From: Auanema rhodensis | Taxonomy: Eukaryota; Nematoda; Chromadorea; Rhabditida; Rhabditidae | DNA: 64,000 nt | NCBI GenBank assembly: GCA_964057225.1 | Contig: CAXKVF010000076.1 | Coordinates: 186,001-250,000 of the forward strand | Direction of reading: 5' to 3' | Shown: positions 25,690 through 39,770 of the stretch, piece by piece | How the letters are laid out: every line of letters begins with the position of its first letter | Position numbering within the stretch: the first letter of the stretch is position 1 | Translations under genes and position numbers: made by a program | The notes under the pieces: model-generated | The model's database searches: none | Told to the model about the DNA's origin: nothing | What the model saw: the letters and a program-made list of their open reading frames with translations, nothing else

Positions 25690-25895
25690 AGAGCGTAAAA
25701 AGTAAGGAAAGAAAAAATAAAGATAAAGGAAATGATAAAAAGAAGAAAAATAAAAAGAAGAAAGAAAGGAAAAAAGAAGATATAGAGAGGATATGAAAAA
25801 GAAAAGAAAGAGAAGAGAGAGAAAAATGAAAGAAAAAAAGAAAAAGGAAATAAATGAATACGGAAAAAAAGAAAAAGAAAAAAGAAGAAAAAAGT
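25690..25895 (-). other. Polypyrimidine leader of LINE-1
   Basis: For about 200 bases just upstream of ORF1 the plus strand is nearly all A and G (runs such as AAGAAGAAAAATAAAAAG), so the sense RNA is a C/U tract. There is no ATG that clearly competes with the ORF1 start, and I found no TTTCAG-type acceptor at its end, so it does not look like an intron. It could be a simple-sequence expansion or could act in translation or transcription. Confidence 0.7.
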
Positions 25896-25981
25896 ACCTT
25901 ACTAAAACCAATCCGGCGTAAAACAAGAGTAGACTTCGGTTGCGGCGGGGTTGGAGCAGTAGGGAGACAACCGACCACGAG

Positions 25982-26264
25982 GAGTCGAAAATGTAGTGTG
26001 AGTCGAAAATGATGTAGTGTGAGTCGAAAATGATGTAGTGTGAGTCGAAAATGATGTAGTGTGAGTCGAAAATGATGTAGTGTGAGTCGAAAATGATGTA
26101 GTGTGAGTCGAAAATGTTGTAGTGTGAGTCGAAAATGATGTAGTGTGAGTCGAAAATGATGTAGTGTGAGTCGAAAATGATGTAGTGTGAGTCGAAAATG
26201 ATGTAGTGTGAGTCGAAAATGATGTAGTGTGAGTCGAAAATGATGTAGTGTGAGTCGAAAATGA
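25982..26264 (-). repeat. 21-bp tandem repeats in the LINE-1 5' UTR (about 13.5 copies)
   Basis: GAGTCGAAAATG begins at 25982 (an 18-bp copy lacking three bases) and then at 26000, 26021, 26042 and every 21 bp to 26252, the last copy being partial. Copies are nearly identical; the one at 26105 has ATGTTG for ATGATG. Tandem monomers at the 5' end of a LINE recall the promoter repeats of mouse L1, so a promoter role is plausible. Twenty-one is a multiple of three, so the repeats also give a stop-free heptapeptide frame, which I regard as incidental. Confidence 0.9.
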
Positions 26265-26274
26265 ATTAAAAAAA

Positions 26275-26282
26275 ATAAATTA
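26275..26282. repeat. Target-site duplication of LINE-1, right copy
   Basis: ATAAATTA matches 21265-21272. The monomer interrupted at 21272 continues from here with AAGTTCACG in register. Confidence 0.85.
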
Positions 26283-29200
26283 AAGTTCACGTAAATTTCA
26301 AAGTCATGGTTACCATGAACCAATATCAATACAAATTTGTTTTTAGACTAATATGGACATGGGGAATCTAATTTTGAAAACCGCATCTCTTTATCTTTCA
26401 CGTGAAGCGAGTTACATACCAAGTGCACATCACGTGTACATTTAATTAGCATAAATTAAAGTTCACGTAAATTTCAAAGTCATGGTTACCATGCACCAAT
26501 ATCAATAAAAATTTGTTTTTAGACTAATATGGACATGGGGAATCTAATTTTGAAAACCGCATCTCTTTATCTTTCACGTGAAGCGAGTTACATACCAAGT
26601 GCACATCACGTGTACATTTAATTAGCATAAATTAAAGTTCACGTAAATTTCAAAGTCATGGTTACCATGCACCAATATCAATAAAAATTTGTTTTTAGAC
26701 TAATATGGACATGGGGAATCTAATTTTGTAAACCGCATCTCTTTATCTTTCACGTGAAGCGAGTTACATACCAAGTACACATCACGTGTACATTTAATTA
26801 GCATAAATTAAAGTTCACGTAAATTTCAAAGTCATGGTTACCATGCACCAATATCAATAAAAATTTGTTTTTAGACTAATATGGACATGGGGAATCTAAT
26901 TTTGAAAACCGCATCTCTTTATCTTTCACGTGAAGCGAGTTACATACCAAGTGCACATCACGTGTACATTTAATTAGCATAAATTAAAGTTCACGTAAAT
27001 TTCAAAGTCATGGTTACCATGAACTAATATCAATACAAATTTGTTTTTAGACTAATATGGACATGGGGAATCTAATTTTGAAAACCGCATCTCTTTATCT
27101 TTCACTTGAAGCGAGTTACATACCAAGTGCACATCACGTGTACATTTAATTAGCATAAATTAAAGTTCACGTAAAATTCAAAGTCATGGTTACCATGAAC
27201 CAATATCAATAAAAATTTGTTTTTAGACTAATATGGACATGGGGAATCTAATTTTGAAAACCGCATCTCTTTATCTTTCACTTGAAGCGAGTTACATACC
27301 AAGTGCACATCACGTGTACATTTAATTAGCATAAATTAAAGTTCACGTAAATTTCAAAGTCATGGTTACCATGAACCAATATCAATAAAAATTTGTTTTT
27401 AGACTAATATGGACATGGGGAATCTAATTTTGAAAACCGCATCTCTTTATCTTTCACGTGAAGCGAGTTACATACCAAGTGCACATCACGTGTACATTTA
27501 ATTAGCATAAATTAAAGTTCACGTAAATTTCAAAGTCATGGTTACCATGCACCAATATCAATAAAAATTTGTTTTTAGACTAATATGGACATGGGGAATC
27601 TAATTTTGAAAACCGCATCTCTTTATCTTTCACGTGAAGCGAGTTACATACCAAGTGCACATCACGTGTACATTTAATTAGCATAAATTAAAGTTCACGT
27701 AAATTTCAAAGTCATGGTTACCATGAACCAATATCAATAAAAATTTGTTTTTAGACTAATATGGACATGGGGAATCTAATTTTGAAAACCGCATCTCTTT
27801 ATCTTTCACGTGAAGCGAGTTACATACCAAGTACACATCACGTGTACATTTAATTAGCATAAATTAAAGTTCACGTAAATTTCAAAGTCATGGTTACCAT
27901 GCACCAATATCAATAAAAATTTGTTTTTAGACTAATATGGACATGGGGAATCTAATTTTGAAAACCGCATCTCTTTATCTTTCACGTGAAGCGAGTTACA
28001 TACCAAGTACACATCACGTGTACATTTAATTAGCATAAATTAAAGTTCACGTAAATTTCAAAGTCATGGTTACCATGCACCAATATCAATAAAAATTTGT
28101 TTTTAGACTAATATGGACATGGGGAATCTAATTTTGAAAACCGCATCTCTTTATCTTTCACGTGAAGCGAGTTACATACCAAGTGCACATCACGTGTACA
28201 TTTAATTAGCATAAATTAAAGTTCACGTAAATTTCAAAGTCATGGTTACCATGAACCAATATCAATACAAATTTGTTTTTAGACTAATATGGACATGGGG
28301 AATCTAATTTTGAAAACCGCATCTCTTTATCTTTCACGTGAAGCGAGTTACATACCAAGTGCACATCACGTGTACATTTAATTAGCATAAATTAAAGTTC
28401 ACGTAAATTTCAAAGTCATGGTTACCATGCACCAATATCAATAAAAATTTGTTTTTAGACTAATATGGACATGGGGAATCTAATTTTGAAAACCGCATCT
28501 CTTTATCTTTCACGTGAAGCGAGTTACATACCAAGTGCACATCACGTGTACATTTAATTAGCATAAATTAAAGTTCACGTAAATTTCAAAGTCATGGTTA
28601 CCATGAAGCAATATCAATAAAAATTTGTTTTTAGACTAATATGGACATGGGGGATCTAATTTTGAAAACCGCATCTCTTTATCTTTCACGTGAAGCGAGT
28701 TACATACCAAGTGCACATCACGTGTACATTTAATTAGCATAAATTAAAGTTCACGTAAATTTCAAAGTCATGGTTACCATGCACCAATATCAATAAAAAT
28801 TTGTTTTTAGACTAATATGGACATGGGGAATCTAATTTTGAAAACCGCATCTCTTTATCTTTCACTTGAAGCGAGTTACATACCAAGTGCACATCACGTG
28901 TACATTTAATTAGCATAAATTAAAGTTCACGTAAATTTCAAAGTCATGGTTACCATGCACCAATATCAATAAAAATTTGTTTTTAGACTAATATGGACAT
29001 GGGCAATCTAATTTTGAAAACCGTATCTCTTTATCTTTCACGTGAAGCGAGTTACATACCAAGTGCACATCACGTGTACATTTAATTAGCATAAATTAAA
29101 GTTCACGTAAATTTCAAAGTCACGGTTACCATGCACCAATATCAATAAAAATTTGTTTTTAGACTAATATGGACATGGGGAATCTAATTTTGAAAACCGC

Positions 29201-30056
29201 ATCTCTTTATCTTTCACGTGAACCGAGTTACATACCAAGTGCACATCACGTGTACATTTAATTAGCATAAATTAAAGTTCACGTAAATTTCAAAGTCATG
29301 GTTACCATGCACCAATATCAATAAAAATTTGTTTTTAGACTAATATGGACATGGGGAATCTAATTTTGAAAACCGCATCTCTTTATCTTTCACGTGAAGC
29401 GAGTTACATACCAAGTGCACATCACGTGTACATTTAATTAGCATAAATTAAAGTTCACGTAAATTTCAAAGTCATGGTTACCATGCACCAATATCAATAA
29501 AAATTTGTTTTTAGACTAATATGGACATGGGGAATCTAATTTTGAAAACCGCATCTCTTTATCTTTCACGTGAAGCGAGTTACATACCAAGTGCACATCA
29601 CGTGTACATTTAATTAGCATAAATTAAAGTTCACGTAAATTTCAAAGTCATGGTTACCATGAACCAATATCAATAAAAATTTGTTTTTAGACTAATATGG
29701 ACATGGGGAATCTAATTTTGAAAACCGCATCTCTTTATCTTTCACGTGAAGCGAGTTACATACCAAGTGCACATCACGTGTACATTTAATTAGCATAAAT
29801 TAAAGTTCACGTAAATTTCAAAGTCATGGTTACCATGCACCAATATCAATAAAAATTTGTTTTTAGACTAATATGGACATGGGGAATCTAATTTTGAAAA
29901 CCGCATCTCTTTATCTTTCACGTGAAGCGAGTTACATACCAAGTTCACATCACGTGTACATTTAATTAGCATAAATTAAAGTTCACGTAAATTTCAAAGT
30001 CATGGTTACCATGAACCAATATCAATTAAAATTTGTTTTTAGACTAATATGGACAT

Positions 30057-33000
30057 GGGCAATCTAATTTTGAAAACCGTATCTCTTTATCTTTCACGTG
30101 AAGCGAGTTACATACCAAGTGCACATCACGTGTACATTTAATTAGCATAAATTAAAGTTCACGTAAATTTCAAAGTCACGGTTACCATGCACCAATATCA
30201 ATAAAAATTTGTTTTTAGACTAATATGGACATGGGGAATCTAATTTTGAAAACCGCATCTCTTTATCTTTCACGTGAAGCGAGTTACATACCAAGTGCAC
30301 ATCACGTGTACATTTAATTAGCATAAATTAAAGTTCACGTAAATTTCAAAGTCATGGTTACCATGAACCAATATCAATAAAAATTTGTTTTTAGACTAAT
30401 ATGGACATGGGGAATCTAATTTTGAAAACCGCATCTCTTTATCTTTCACGGAAGCGAGTTACATACCAAGTGCACATCACGTGTACATTTAATTAGCATA
30501 AATTAAAGTTCACGTAAATTTCAAAGTCATGGTTACCATGAACCAATATCAATAAAAATTTGTTTTTAGACTAATATGGACATGGGGAATCTAATTTTGA
30601 AAACCGCATCTCTTTATCTTTCACGTGAAGCGAGTTACATACCAAGTGCACATCACGTGTACATTTAATTAGCATAAATTAAAGTTCACGTAAATTTCAA
30701 AGTCATGGTTACCATGAACCAATATCAATAAAAATTTGTTTTTAGACTAATATGGACATGGGGAATCTAATTTTGAAAACCGCATCTCTTTATCTTTCAC
30801 GTGAAGCGAGTTACATACCAAGTGCACATCACGTGTACATTTAATTAGCATAAATTAAAGTTCACGTAAATTTCAAAGTCATGGTTACCATGAACCAATA
30901 TCAATAAAAATTTATTTTTAGACTAATATGGACATGGGGAATCTAATTTTGAAAACCGCATCTCTTTATCTTTCACGTGAAGCGAGTTACATACCAAGTG
31001 CACATCACGTGTACATTTAATTAGCATAAATTAAAGTTCACGTAAATTTCAAAGTCGTGGTTACCATGCACCAATATCAATAAAAATTCGTTTTTAGACT
31101 AATATGGACATGGGGAATCTAATTTTGAAAACCGCATCTCTTTATCTTTCACGTGAAGCGAGTTACATACCAAGTGCACATCACGTGTACATTTAATTAG
31201 CATAAATTAAAGTTCACGTAAATTTCAAAGTCATGGTTACCATGCACCAATATCAATAAAAATTTGTTTTTAGACTAATATGGACATGGGGAATCTAATT
31301 TTGAAAACCGCATCTCTTTATCTTTCACGTGAAGCGAGTTACATACCAAGTTCACATCACGTGTACATTTAATTAGCATAAATTAAAGTTCACGTAAATT
31401 TCAAAGTCATGGTTACCATGAACCAATATCAATTAAAATTTGTTTTTAGACTAATATGGACATGGGCAATCTAATTTTGAAAACCGTATCTCTTTATCTT
31501 TCACGTGAAGCGAGTTACATACCAAGTGCACATCACGTGTACATTTAATTAGCATAAATTAAAGTTCACGTAAATTTCAAAGTCACGGTTACCATGCACC
31601 AATATCAATAAAAATTTGTTTTTAGACTAATATGGACATGGGGGATCTAATTTTGAAAACCGCATCTCTTTATCTTTCACGTGAAGCGAGTTACATACCA
31701 AGTGCACATCACGTGTACATTTAATTAGCATAAATTAAAGTTCACGTAAATTTCAAAGTCATGGTTACCATGCACCAATATCAATAAAAATTTGTTTTTA
31801 GACTAATATGGACATGGGGAATCTAATTTTGAAAACCGCATCTCTTTATCTTTCACGTGAAGCGAGTTACATACCAAGTGCACATCACGTGTACATTTAA
31901 TTAGCATAAATTAAAGTTCACGTAAATTTCAAAGTCATGGTTACCATGCACCAATATCAATAAAAATTTGTTTTTAGACTAATATGGACATGGGGAATCT
32001 AATTTTGAAAACCGCATCTCTTTATCTTTCACGTGAACCGAGTTACATACCAAGTGCACATCACGTGTACATTTAATTAGCATAAATTAAAGTTCACGTA
32101 AATTTCAAAGTCATGGTTACCATGCACCAATATCAATAAAAATTTGTTTTTAGACTAATATGGACATGGGGAATCTAATTTTGAAAACCGCATCTCTTTA
32201 TCTTTCACGTGAAGCGAGTTACATACCAAGTGCACATCACGTGTACATTTAATTAGCATAAATTAAAGTTCACGTAAATTTCAAAGTCATGGTTACCATG
32301 CACCAATATCAATAAAAATTTGTTTTTAGACTAATATGGACATGGGGAATCTAATTTTGAAAACCGCATCTCTTTATCTTTCACGTGAAGCGAGTTACAT
32401 ACCAAGTGCACATCACGTGTACATTTAATTAGCATAAATTAAAGTTCACGTAAATTTCAAAGTCATGGTTACCATGAACCAATATCAATAAAAATTTGTT
32501 TTTAGACTAATATGGACATGGGGAATCTAATTTTGAAAACCGCATCTCTTTATCTTTCACGTGAAGCGAGTTACATACCAAGTGCACATCACGTGTACAT
32601 TTAATTAGCATAAATTAAAGTTCACGTAAATTTCAAAGTCATGGTTACCATGAACCAATATCAATAAAAATTTGTTTTTAGACTAATATGGACATGGGGA
32701 ATCTAATTTTGAAAACCGCATCTCTTTATCTTTCACGTGAAGCGAGTTACATACCAAGTGCACATCACGTGTACATTTAATTAGCATAAATTAAAGTTCA
32801 CGTAAATTTCAAAGTCGTGATTACCATGCACCAATATTAATAAAAATTCGTTTTTAGACTAATATGGACATGGGGAATCTAATTTTGAAAACCGCATCTC
32901 TTTATCTTTCACGTGAAGCGAGTTACATACCAAGTGCACATCACGTGTACATTTAATTAGCATAAATTAAAGTTCACGTAAATTTCAAAGTCATGGTTAC

Positions 33001-36000
33001 CATGAACCAATATCAATAAAAATTTGTTTTTAGACTAATATGGACATGGGGAATCTAATTTTGAAAACCGCATCTCTTTATCTTTCACGTGAAGCGAGTT
33101 ACATACCAAGTGCACATCACGTGTACATTTAATTAGCATAAATTAAAGTTCACGTAAATTTCAAAGTCATGGTTACCATGAACCAATATCAATAAAAATT
33201 TGTTTTTAGACTAATATGGACATGGGGAATCTAATTTTGAAAACCGCATCTCTTTATCTTTCACGTGAAGCGAGTTACATACCAAGTGCACATCACGTGT
33301 ACATTTAATTAGCATAAATTAAAGTTCACGTAAATTTCAAAGTCATGGTTACCATGCACCAATATCAATAAAAATTTGTTTTTAGACTAATATGGACATG
33401 GGGAATCTAATTTTGAAAACCGCATCTCTTTATCTTTCACGTGAAGCGAGTTACATACCAAGTTCACATCACGTGTACATTTAATTAGCATAAATTAAAG
33501 TTCACGTAAATTTCAAAGTCATGGTTACCATGAACCAATATCAATTAAAATTTGTTTTTAGACTAATATGGACATGGGCAATCTAATTTTGAAAACCGCA
33601 TCTCTTTATCTTTCACGTGAAGCGAGTTACATACCAAGTGCACATCACGTGTACATTTAATTAGCATAAATTAAAGTTCACGTAAATTTCAAAGTCATGG
33701 TTACCATGCACCAATATCAATAAAAATTTGTTTTTAGACTAATATGGACATGGGGAATCTAATTTTGAAAACCGCATCTCTTTATCTTTCACGTGAAGCG
33801 AGTTACATACCAAGTGCACATCACGTGTACATTTAATTAGCATAAATTAAAGTTCACGTAAATTTCAAAGTCATGGTTACCATGAACCAATATCAATAAA
33901 AATTTGTTTTTAGACTAATATGGACATGGGGAATCTAATTTTGAAAACCGCATCTCTTTATCTTTCACGTGAAGCGAGTTACATACCAAGTGCACATCAC
34001 GTGTACATTTAATTAGCATAAATTAAAGTTCACGTAAATTTCAAAGTCATGGTTACCATGCACCAATATCAATAAAAATTTGTTTTTAGACTAATATGGA
34101 CATGGGGAATCTAATTTTGAAAACCGCATCTCTTTATCTTTCACGTGAAGCGAGTTACATACCAAGTTCACATCACGTGTACATTTAATTAGCATAAATT
34201 AAAGTTCACGTAAATTTCAAAGTCATGGTTACCATGAACCAATATCAATTAAAATTTGTTTTTAGACTAATATGGACATGGGCAATCTAATTTTGAAAAC
34301 CGTATCTCTTTATCTTTCACGTGAAGCGAGTTACATACCAAGTGCACATCACGTGTACATTTAATTAGCATAAATTAAAGTTCACGTAAATTTCAAAGTC
34401 ACGGTTACCATGCACCAATATCAATAAAAATTTGTTTTTAGACTAATATGGACATGGGGAATCTAATTTTGAAAACCGCATCTCTTTATCTTTCACGTGA
34501 AGCGAGTTACATACCAAGTGCACATCACGTGTACATTTAATTAGCATAAATTAAAGTTCACGTAAATTTCAAAGTCATGGTTACCATGAACCAATATCAA
34601 TAAAAATTTGTTTTTAGACTAATATGGACATGGGGAATCTAATTTTGAAAACCGCATCTCTTTATCTTTCACGTGAAGCGAGTTACATACCAAGTGCACA
34701 TCACGTGTACATTTAATTAGCATAAATTAAAGTTCACGTAAATTTCAAAGTCATGGTTACCATGAACCAATATCAATAAAAATTTGTTTTTAGACTAATA
34801 TGGACATGGGGAATCTAATTTTGAAAACCGCATCTCTTTATCTTTCACGTGAAGCGAGTTACATACCAAGTGCACATCACGTGTACATTTAATTAGCATA
34901 AATTAAAGTTCACGTAAATTTCAAAGTCATGGTTACCATGAACCAATATTAATAAAAATTTGTTTTTAGACTAATATGGACATGGGGAATCTAATTTTGA
35001 AAACCGCATCTCTTTATCTTTCACGTGAAGCGAGTTACATACCAAGTGCACATCACGTGTACATTTAATTAGCATAAATTAAAGTTCACGTAAATTTCAA
35101 AGTCATGGTTACCATGAACCAATATCAATAAAAATTTATTTTTAGACTAATATGGACATGGGGAATCTAATTTTGAAAACCGCATCTCTTTATCTTTCAC
35201 GTGAAGCGAGTTACATACCAAGTGCACATCACGTGTACATTTAATTAGCATAAATTAAAGTTCACGTAAATTTCAAAGTCGTGGTTACCATGCACCAATA
35301 TCAATAAAAATTCGTTTTTAGACTAATATGGACATGGGGAATCTAATTTTGAAAACCGCATCTCTTTATCTTTCACGTGAAGCGAGTTACATACCAAGTG
35401 CACATCACGTGTACATTTAATTAGCATAAATTAAAGTTCACGTAAATTTCAAAGTCATGGTTACCATGCACCAATATCAATAAAAATTTGTTTTTAGACT
35501 AATATGGACATGGGGAATCTAATTTTGAAAACCGCATCTCTTTATCTTTCACGTGAAGCGAGTTACATACCAAGTTCACATCACGTGTACATTTAATTAG
35601 CATAAATTAAAGTTCACGTAAATTTCAAAGTCATGGTTACCATGAACCAATATCAATTAAAATTTGTTTTTAGACTAATATGGACATGGGCAATCTAATT
35701 TTGAAAACCGTATCTCTTTATCTTTCACGTGAAGCGAGTTACATACCAAGTGCACATCACGTGTACATTTAATTAGCATAAATTAAAGTTCACGTAAATT
35801 TCAAAGTCACGGTTACCATGCACCAATATCAATAAAAATTTGTTTTTAGACTAATATGGACATGGGGGATCTAATTTTGAAAACCGCATCTCTTTATCTT
35901 TCACGTGAAGCGAGTTACATACCAAGTGCACATCACGTGTACATTTAATTAGCATAAATTAAAGTTCACGTAAATTTCAAAGTCATGGTTACCATGCACC

Positions 36001-37450
36001 AATATCAATAAAAATTTGTTTTTAGACTAATATGGACATGGGGAATCTAATTTTGAAAACCGCATCTCTTTATCTTTCACGTGAAGCGAGTTACATACCA
36101 AGTGCACATCACGTGTACATTTAATTAGCATAAATTAAAGTTCACGTAAATTTCAAAGTCATGGTTACCATGCACCAATATCAATAAAAATTTGTTTTTA
36201 GACTAATATGGACATGGGGAATCTAATTTTGAAAACCGCATCTCTTTATCTTTCACGTGAAGCGAGTTACATACCAAGTGCACATCACGTGTACATTTAA
36301 TTAGCATAAATTAAAGTTCACGTAAATTTCAAAGTCATGGTTACCATGAACCAATATCAATAAAAATTTGTTTTTAGACTAATATGGACATGGGGAATCT
36401 AATTTTGAAAACCGCATCTCTTTATCTTTCACGTGAAGCGAGTTACATACCAAGTGCACATCACGTGTACATTTAATTAGCATAAATTAAAGTTCACGTA
36501 AATTTCAAAGTCATGGTTACCATGAACCAATATCAATAAAAATTTGTTTTTAGACTAATATGGACATGGGGAATCTAATTTTGAAAACCGCATCTCTTTA
36601 TCTTTCACGTGAAGCGAGTTACATACCAAGTGCACATCACGTGTACATTTAATTAGCATAAATTAAAGTTCACGTAAATTTCAAAGTCGTGATTACCATG
36701 CACCAATATCAATAAAAATTCGTTTTTAGACTAATATGGACATGGGGAATCTAATTTTGAAAACCGCATCTCTTTATCTTTCACGTGAAGCGAGTTACAT
36801 ACCAAGTGCACATCACGTGTACATTTAATTAGCATAAATTAAAGTTCACGTAAATTTCAAAGTCATGGTTACCATGAACCAATATCAATAAAAATTTGTT
36901 TTTAGACTAATATGGACATGGGGAATCTAATTTTGAAAACCGCATCTCTTTATCTTTCACGTGAAGCGAGTTACATACCAAGTGCACATCACGTGTACAT
37001 TTAATTAGCATAAATTAAAGTTCACGTAAATTTCAAAGTCATGGTTACCATGAACCAATATCAATAAAAATTTGTTTTTAGACTAATATGGACATGGGGA
37101 ATCTAATTTTGAAAACCGCATCTCTTTATCTTTCACGTGAAGCGAGTTACATACCAAGTGCACATCACGTGTACATTTAATTAGCATAAATTAAAGTTCA
37201 CGTAAATTTCAAAGTCGTGGTTACCATGCACCAATATCAATAAAAATTCGTTTTTAGACTAATATGGACATGGGGAATCTAATTTTGAAAACCGCATCTC
37301 TTTATCTTTCACGTGAAGCGAGTTACATACCAAGTGCACATCACGTGTACATTTAATTAGCATAAATTAAAGTTCACGTAAATTTCAAAGTCATGGTTAC
37401 CATGAACCAATATCAATTAAAATTTGTTTTTAGACTAATATGGACATGGG
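30057..37450 (-). repeat. About 3.2-kb satellite segment duplicated at 24-monomer (4224-bp) spacing
   Basis: The variant order GGGCAATC/CCGTATC/AGTCACGG, then a TTTATTTTTAG monomer, then AGTCGTGG/TTCG, then AAGTTCAC, ATCAATTAAAA, GGGCAATC, CCGTATC, AGTCACGG and GGGGGATC runs from 30057 and again from 34280. For example, AGTCGTGG has its GTGG at 31057 and 35281, and GGGCAATC lies at 31464 and 35688, both 4224 bp apart. Later the pair AGTCGTGATTACC (32817 and 36689) is only 3872 bp apart, so one copy gained or lost two monomers. Confidence 0.82.
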
Positions 37451-39770
37451 CAATCTAATTTTGAAAACCGTATCTCTTTATCTTTCACGTGAAGCGAGTT
37501 ACATACCAAGTGCACATCACGTGTACATTTAATTAGCATAAATTAAAGTTCACGTAAATTTCAAAGTCACGGTTACCATGCACCAATATCAATAAAAATT
37601 TGTTTTTAGACTAATATGGACATGGGGAATCTAATTTTGAAAACCGTATCTCTTCATCTTTCACGTGAAGCGAGTTACATACCAAGTGCACATCACGTGT
37701 ACATTTAATTAGCATAAATTAAAGTTCACGTAAATTTCAAAGTCATGGTTACCATGAACCAATATCAATAAAAATTTGTTTTTAGACTAATATGGACATG
37801 GGCAATCTAATTTTGAAAACCGCATCTCTTTATCTTTCACGTGAAGCGAGTTACATACCAAGTGCACATCACGTGTACATTTAATTAGCATAAATTAAAG
37901 TTCACGTAAATTTCAAAGTCATGGTTACCATGCACCAATATCAATAAAAATTTGTTTTTAGACTAATATGGACATGAGGAATCTAATTTTTAAAACCGCA
38001 TCTCTTTATCTTTCACGTGAAGCGAGTTACATACCAAGTGCACATCACGTGTACATTTAATTAGCATAAATTAAAGTTCACGTAAATTTCAAAGTCATGG
38101 TTACCATGCACCAATATCAATAAAAATTTGTTTTTAGACTAATATGGACATGAGGAATCTAATTTTGAAAACCGCATCTCTTTATCTTTCACGTGAAGCG
38201 AGTTACATACCAAGTGCACATCACGTGTACATTTAATTAGCATAAATTAAAGTTCACGTAAATTTCAAAGTCATGGTTACCATGCACCAATATCAATAAA
38301 AATTTGTTTTTAGACTAATATGGACATGGGGAATCTAATTTTGAAAACCGCATCTCTTTATCTTTCACGTGAACCGAGTTACATACCAAGTGCACATCAC
38401 GTGTACATTTAATTAGCATAAATTAAAGTTCACGTAAATTTCAAAGTCATGGTTACCATGCACCAATATCAATAAAAATTTGTTTTTAGACTAATATGGA
38501 CATGGGGAATCTAATTTTGAAAACCGCATCTCTTTATCTTTCACGTGAAGCGAGTTACATACCAAGTGCACATCACGTGTACATTTAATTAGCATAAATT
38601 AAAGTTCACGTAAATTTCAAAGTCATGGTTACCATGCACCAATATCAATAAAAATTTGTTTTTAGACTAATATGGACATGGGGAATCTAATTTTGAAAAC
38701 CGCATCTCTTTATCTTTCACGTGAAGCGAGTTACATACCAAGTGCACATCACGTGTACATTTAATTAGCATAAATTAAAGTTCACGTAAATTTCAAAGTC
38801 GTGGTTACCATGCACCAATATCAATAAAAATTCGTTTTTAGACTAATATGGACATGGGGAATCTAATTTTGAAAACCGCATCTCTTTATCTTTCACGTGA
38901 AGCGAGTTACATACCAAGTGCACATCACGTGTACATTTAATTAGCATAAATTAAAGTTCACGTAAATTTCAAAGTCATGGTTACCATGCACCAATATCAA
39001 TAAAAATTTGTTTTTAGACTAATATGGACATGAGGAATCTAATTTTGAAAACCGCATCTCTTTATCTTTCACGTGAAGCGAGTTACATACCAAGTGCACA
39101 TCACGTGTACATTTAATTAGCATAAATTAAAGTTCACGTAAATTTCAAAGTCATGGTTACCATGCACCAATATCAATAAAAATTTGTTTTTAGACTAATA
39201 TGGACATGAGGAATCTAATTTTAAAAACCGCATCTCTTTATCTTTCACGTGAAGCGAGTTACATACCAAGTGCACATCACGTGTACATTTAATTAGCATA
39301 AATTAAAGTTCACGTAAATTTCAAAGTCATGGTTACCATGCACCAATATCAATAAAAATTTGTTTTTAGACTAATATGGACATGGGGAATCTAATTTTGA
39401 AAACCGCATCTCTTTATCTTTCACGTGAACCGAGTTACATACCAAGTGCACATCACGTGTACATTTAATTAGCATAAATTAAAGTTCACGTAAATTTCAA
39501 AGTCATGGTTACCATGCACCAATATCAATAAAAATTTGTTTTTAGACTAATATGGACATGGGGAATCTAATTTTGAAAACCGCATCTCTTTATCTTTCAC
39601 GTGAAGCGAGTTACATACCAAGTGCACATCACGTGTACATTTAATTAGCATAAATTAAAGTTCACGTAAATTTCAAAGTCATGGTTACCATGCACCAATA
39701 TCAATAAAAATTTGTTTTTAGACTAATATGGACATGGGGAATCTAATTTTGAAAACCGCATCTCTTTATC

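Larger units (their letters stand above)
21273..26274 (-). mobile_element. LINE-1: full-length non-LTR retrotransposon (CR1/Jockey-like), 5.0 kb
   Basis: The element sits inside a satellite monomer and is flanked by the 8-bp duplication ATAAATTA. In sense order (right to left) it has a 21-bp tandem repeat block, a pyrimidine-rich leader, ORF1 (coiled coil plus RNA-binding-like domain), ORF2 (endonuclease plus reverse transcriptase), a 519-bp 3' UTR and an (AAAT)n tail. There are no LTRs and no RNase H domain. Both ORFs are open throughout. The frame arrangement suggests that ORF2 is reached from ORF1 by +1 frameshifting. Placement in the CR1/Jockey/L2 group rests on domain order and RT motifs; the exact clade needs a phylogeny. 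Confidence 0.95.

Noticed and set aside
25684-25926. N-terminal extension of LINE-1 ORF1 (about 81 extra residues, hydrophobic Phe/Leu/Ser runs that look like membrane segments)
   Set aside because: It is the translation of a polypyrimidine tract; the protein-like part begins at ATG 25683, as in LINE-2 ORF1.
25684-25935. Possible intron: AAGGTAC donor followed by a polypyrimidine tract
   Set aside because: No TTTCAG-like acceptor was found before the ORF1 ATG.
25574-26329. Open frame with repeated heptapeptides (HFRLTLH type) across the 21-bp repeats
   Set aside because: A 21-bp repeat is stop-free by arithmetic; the frame begins in satellite and runs into the leader and ORF1 in the wrong frame.
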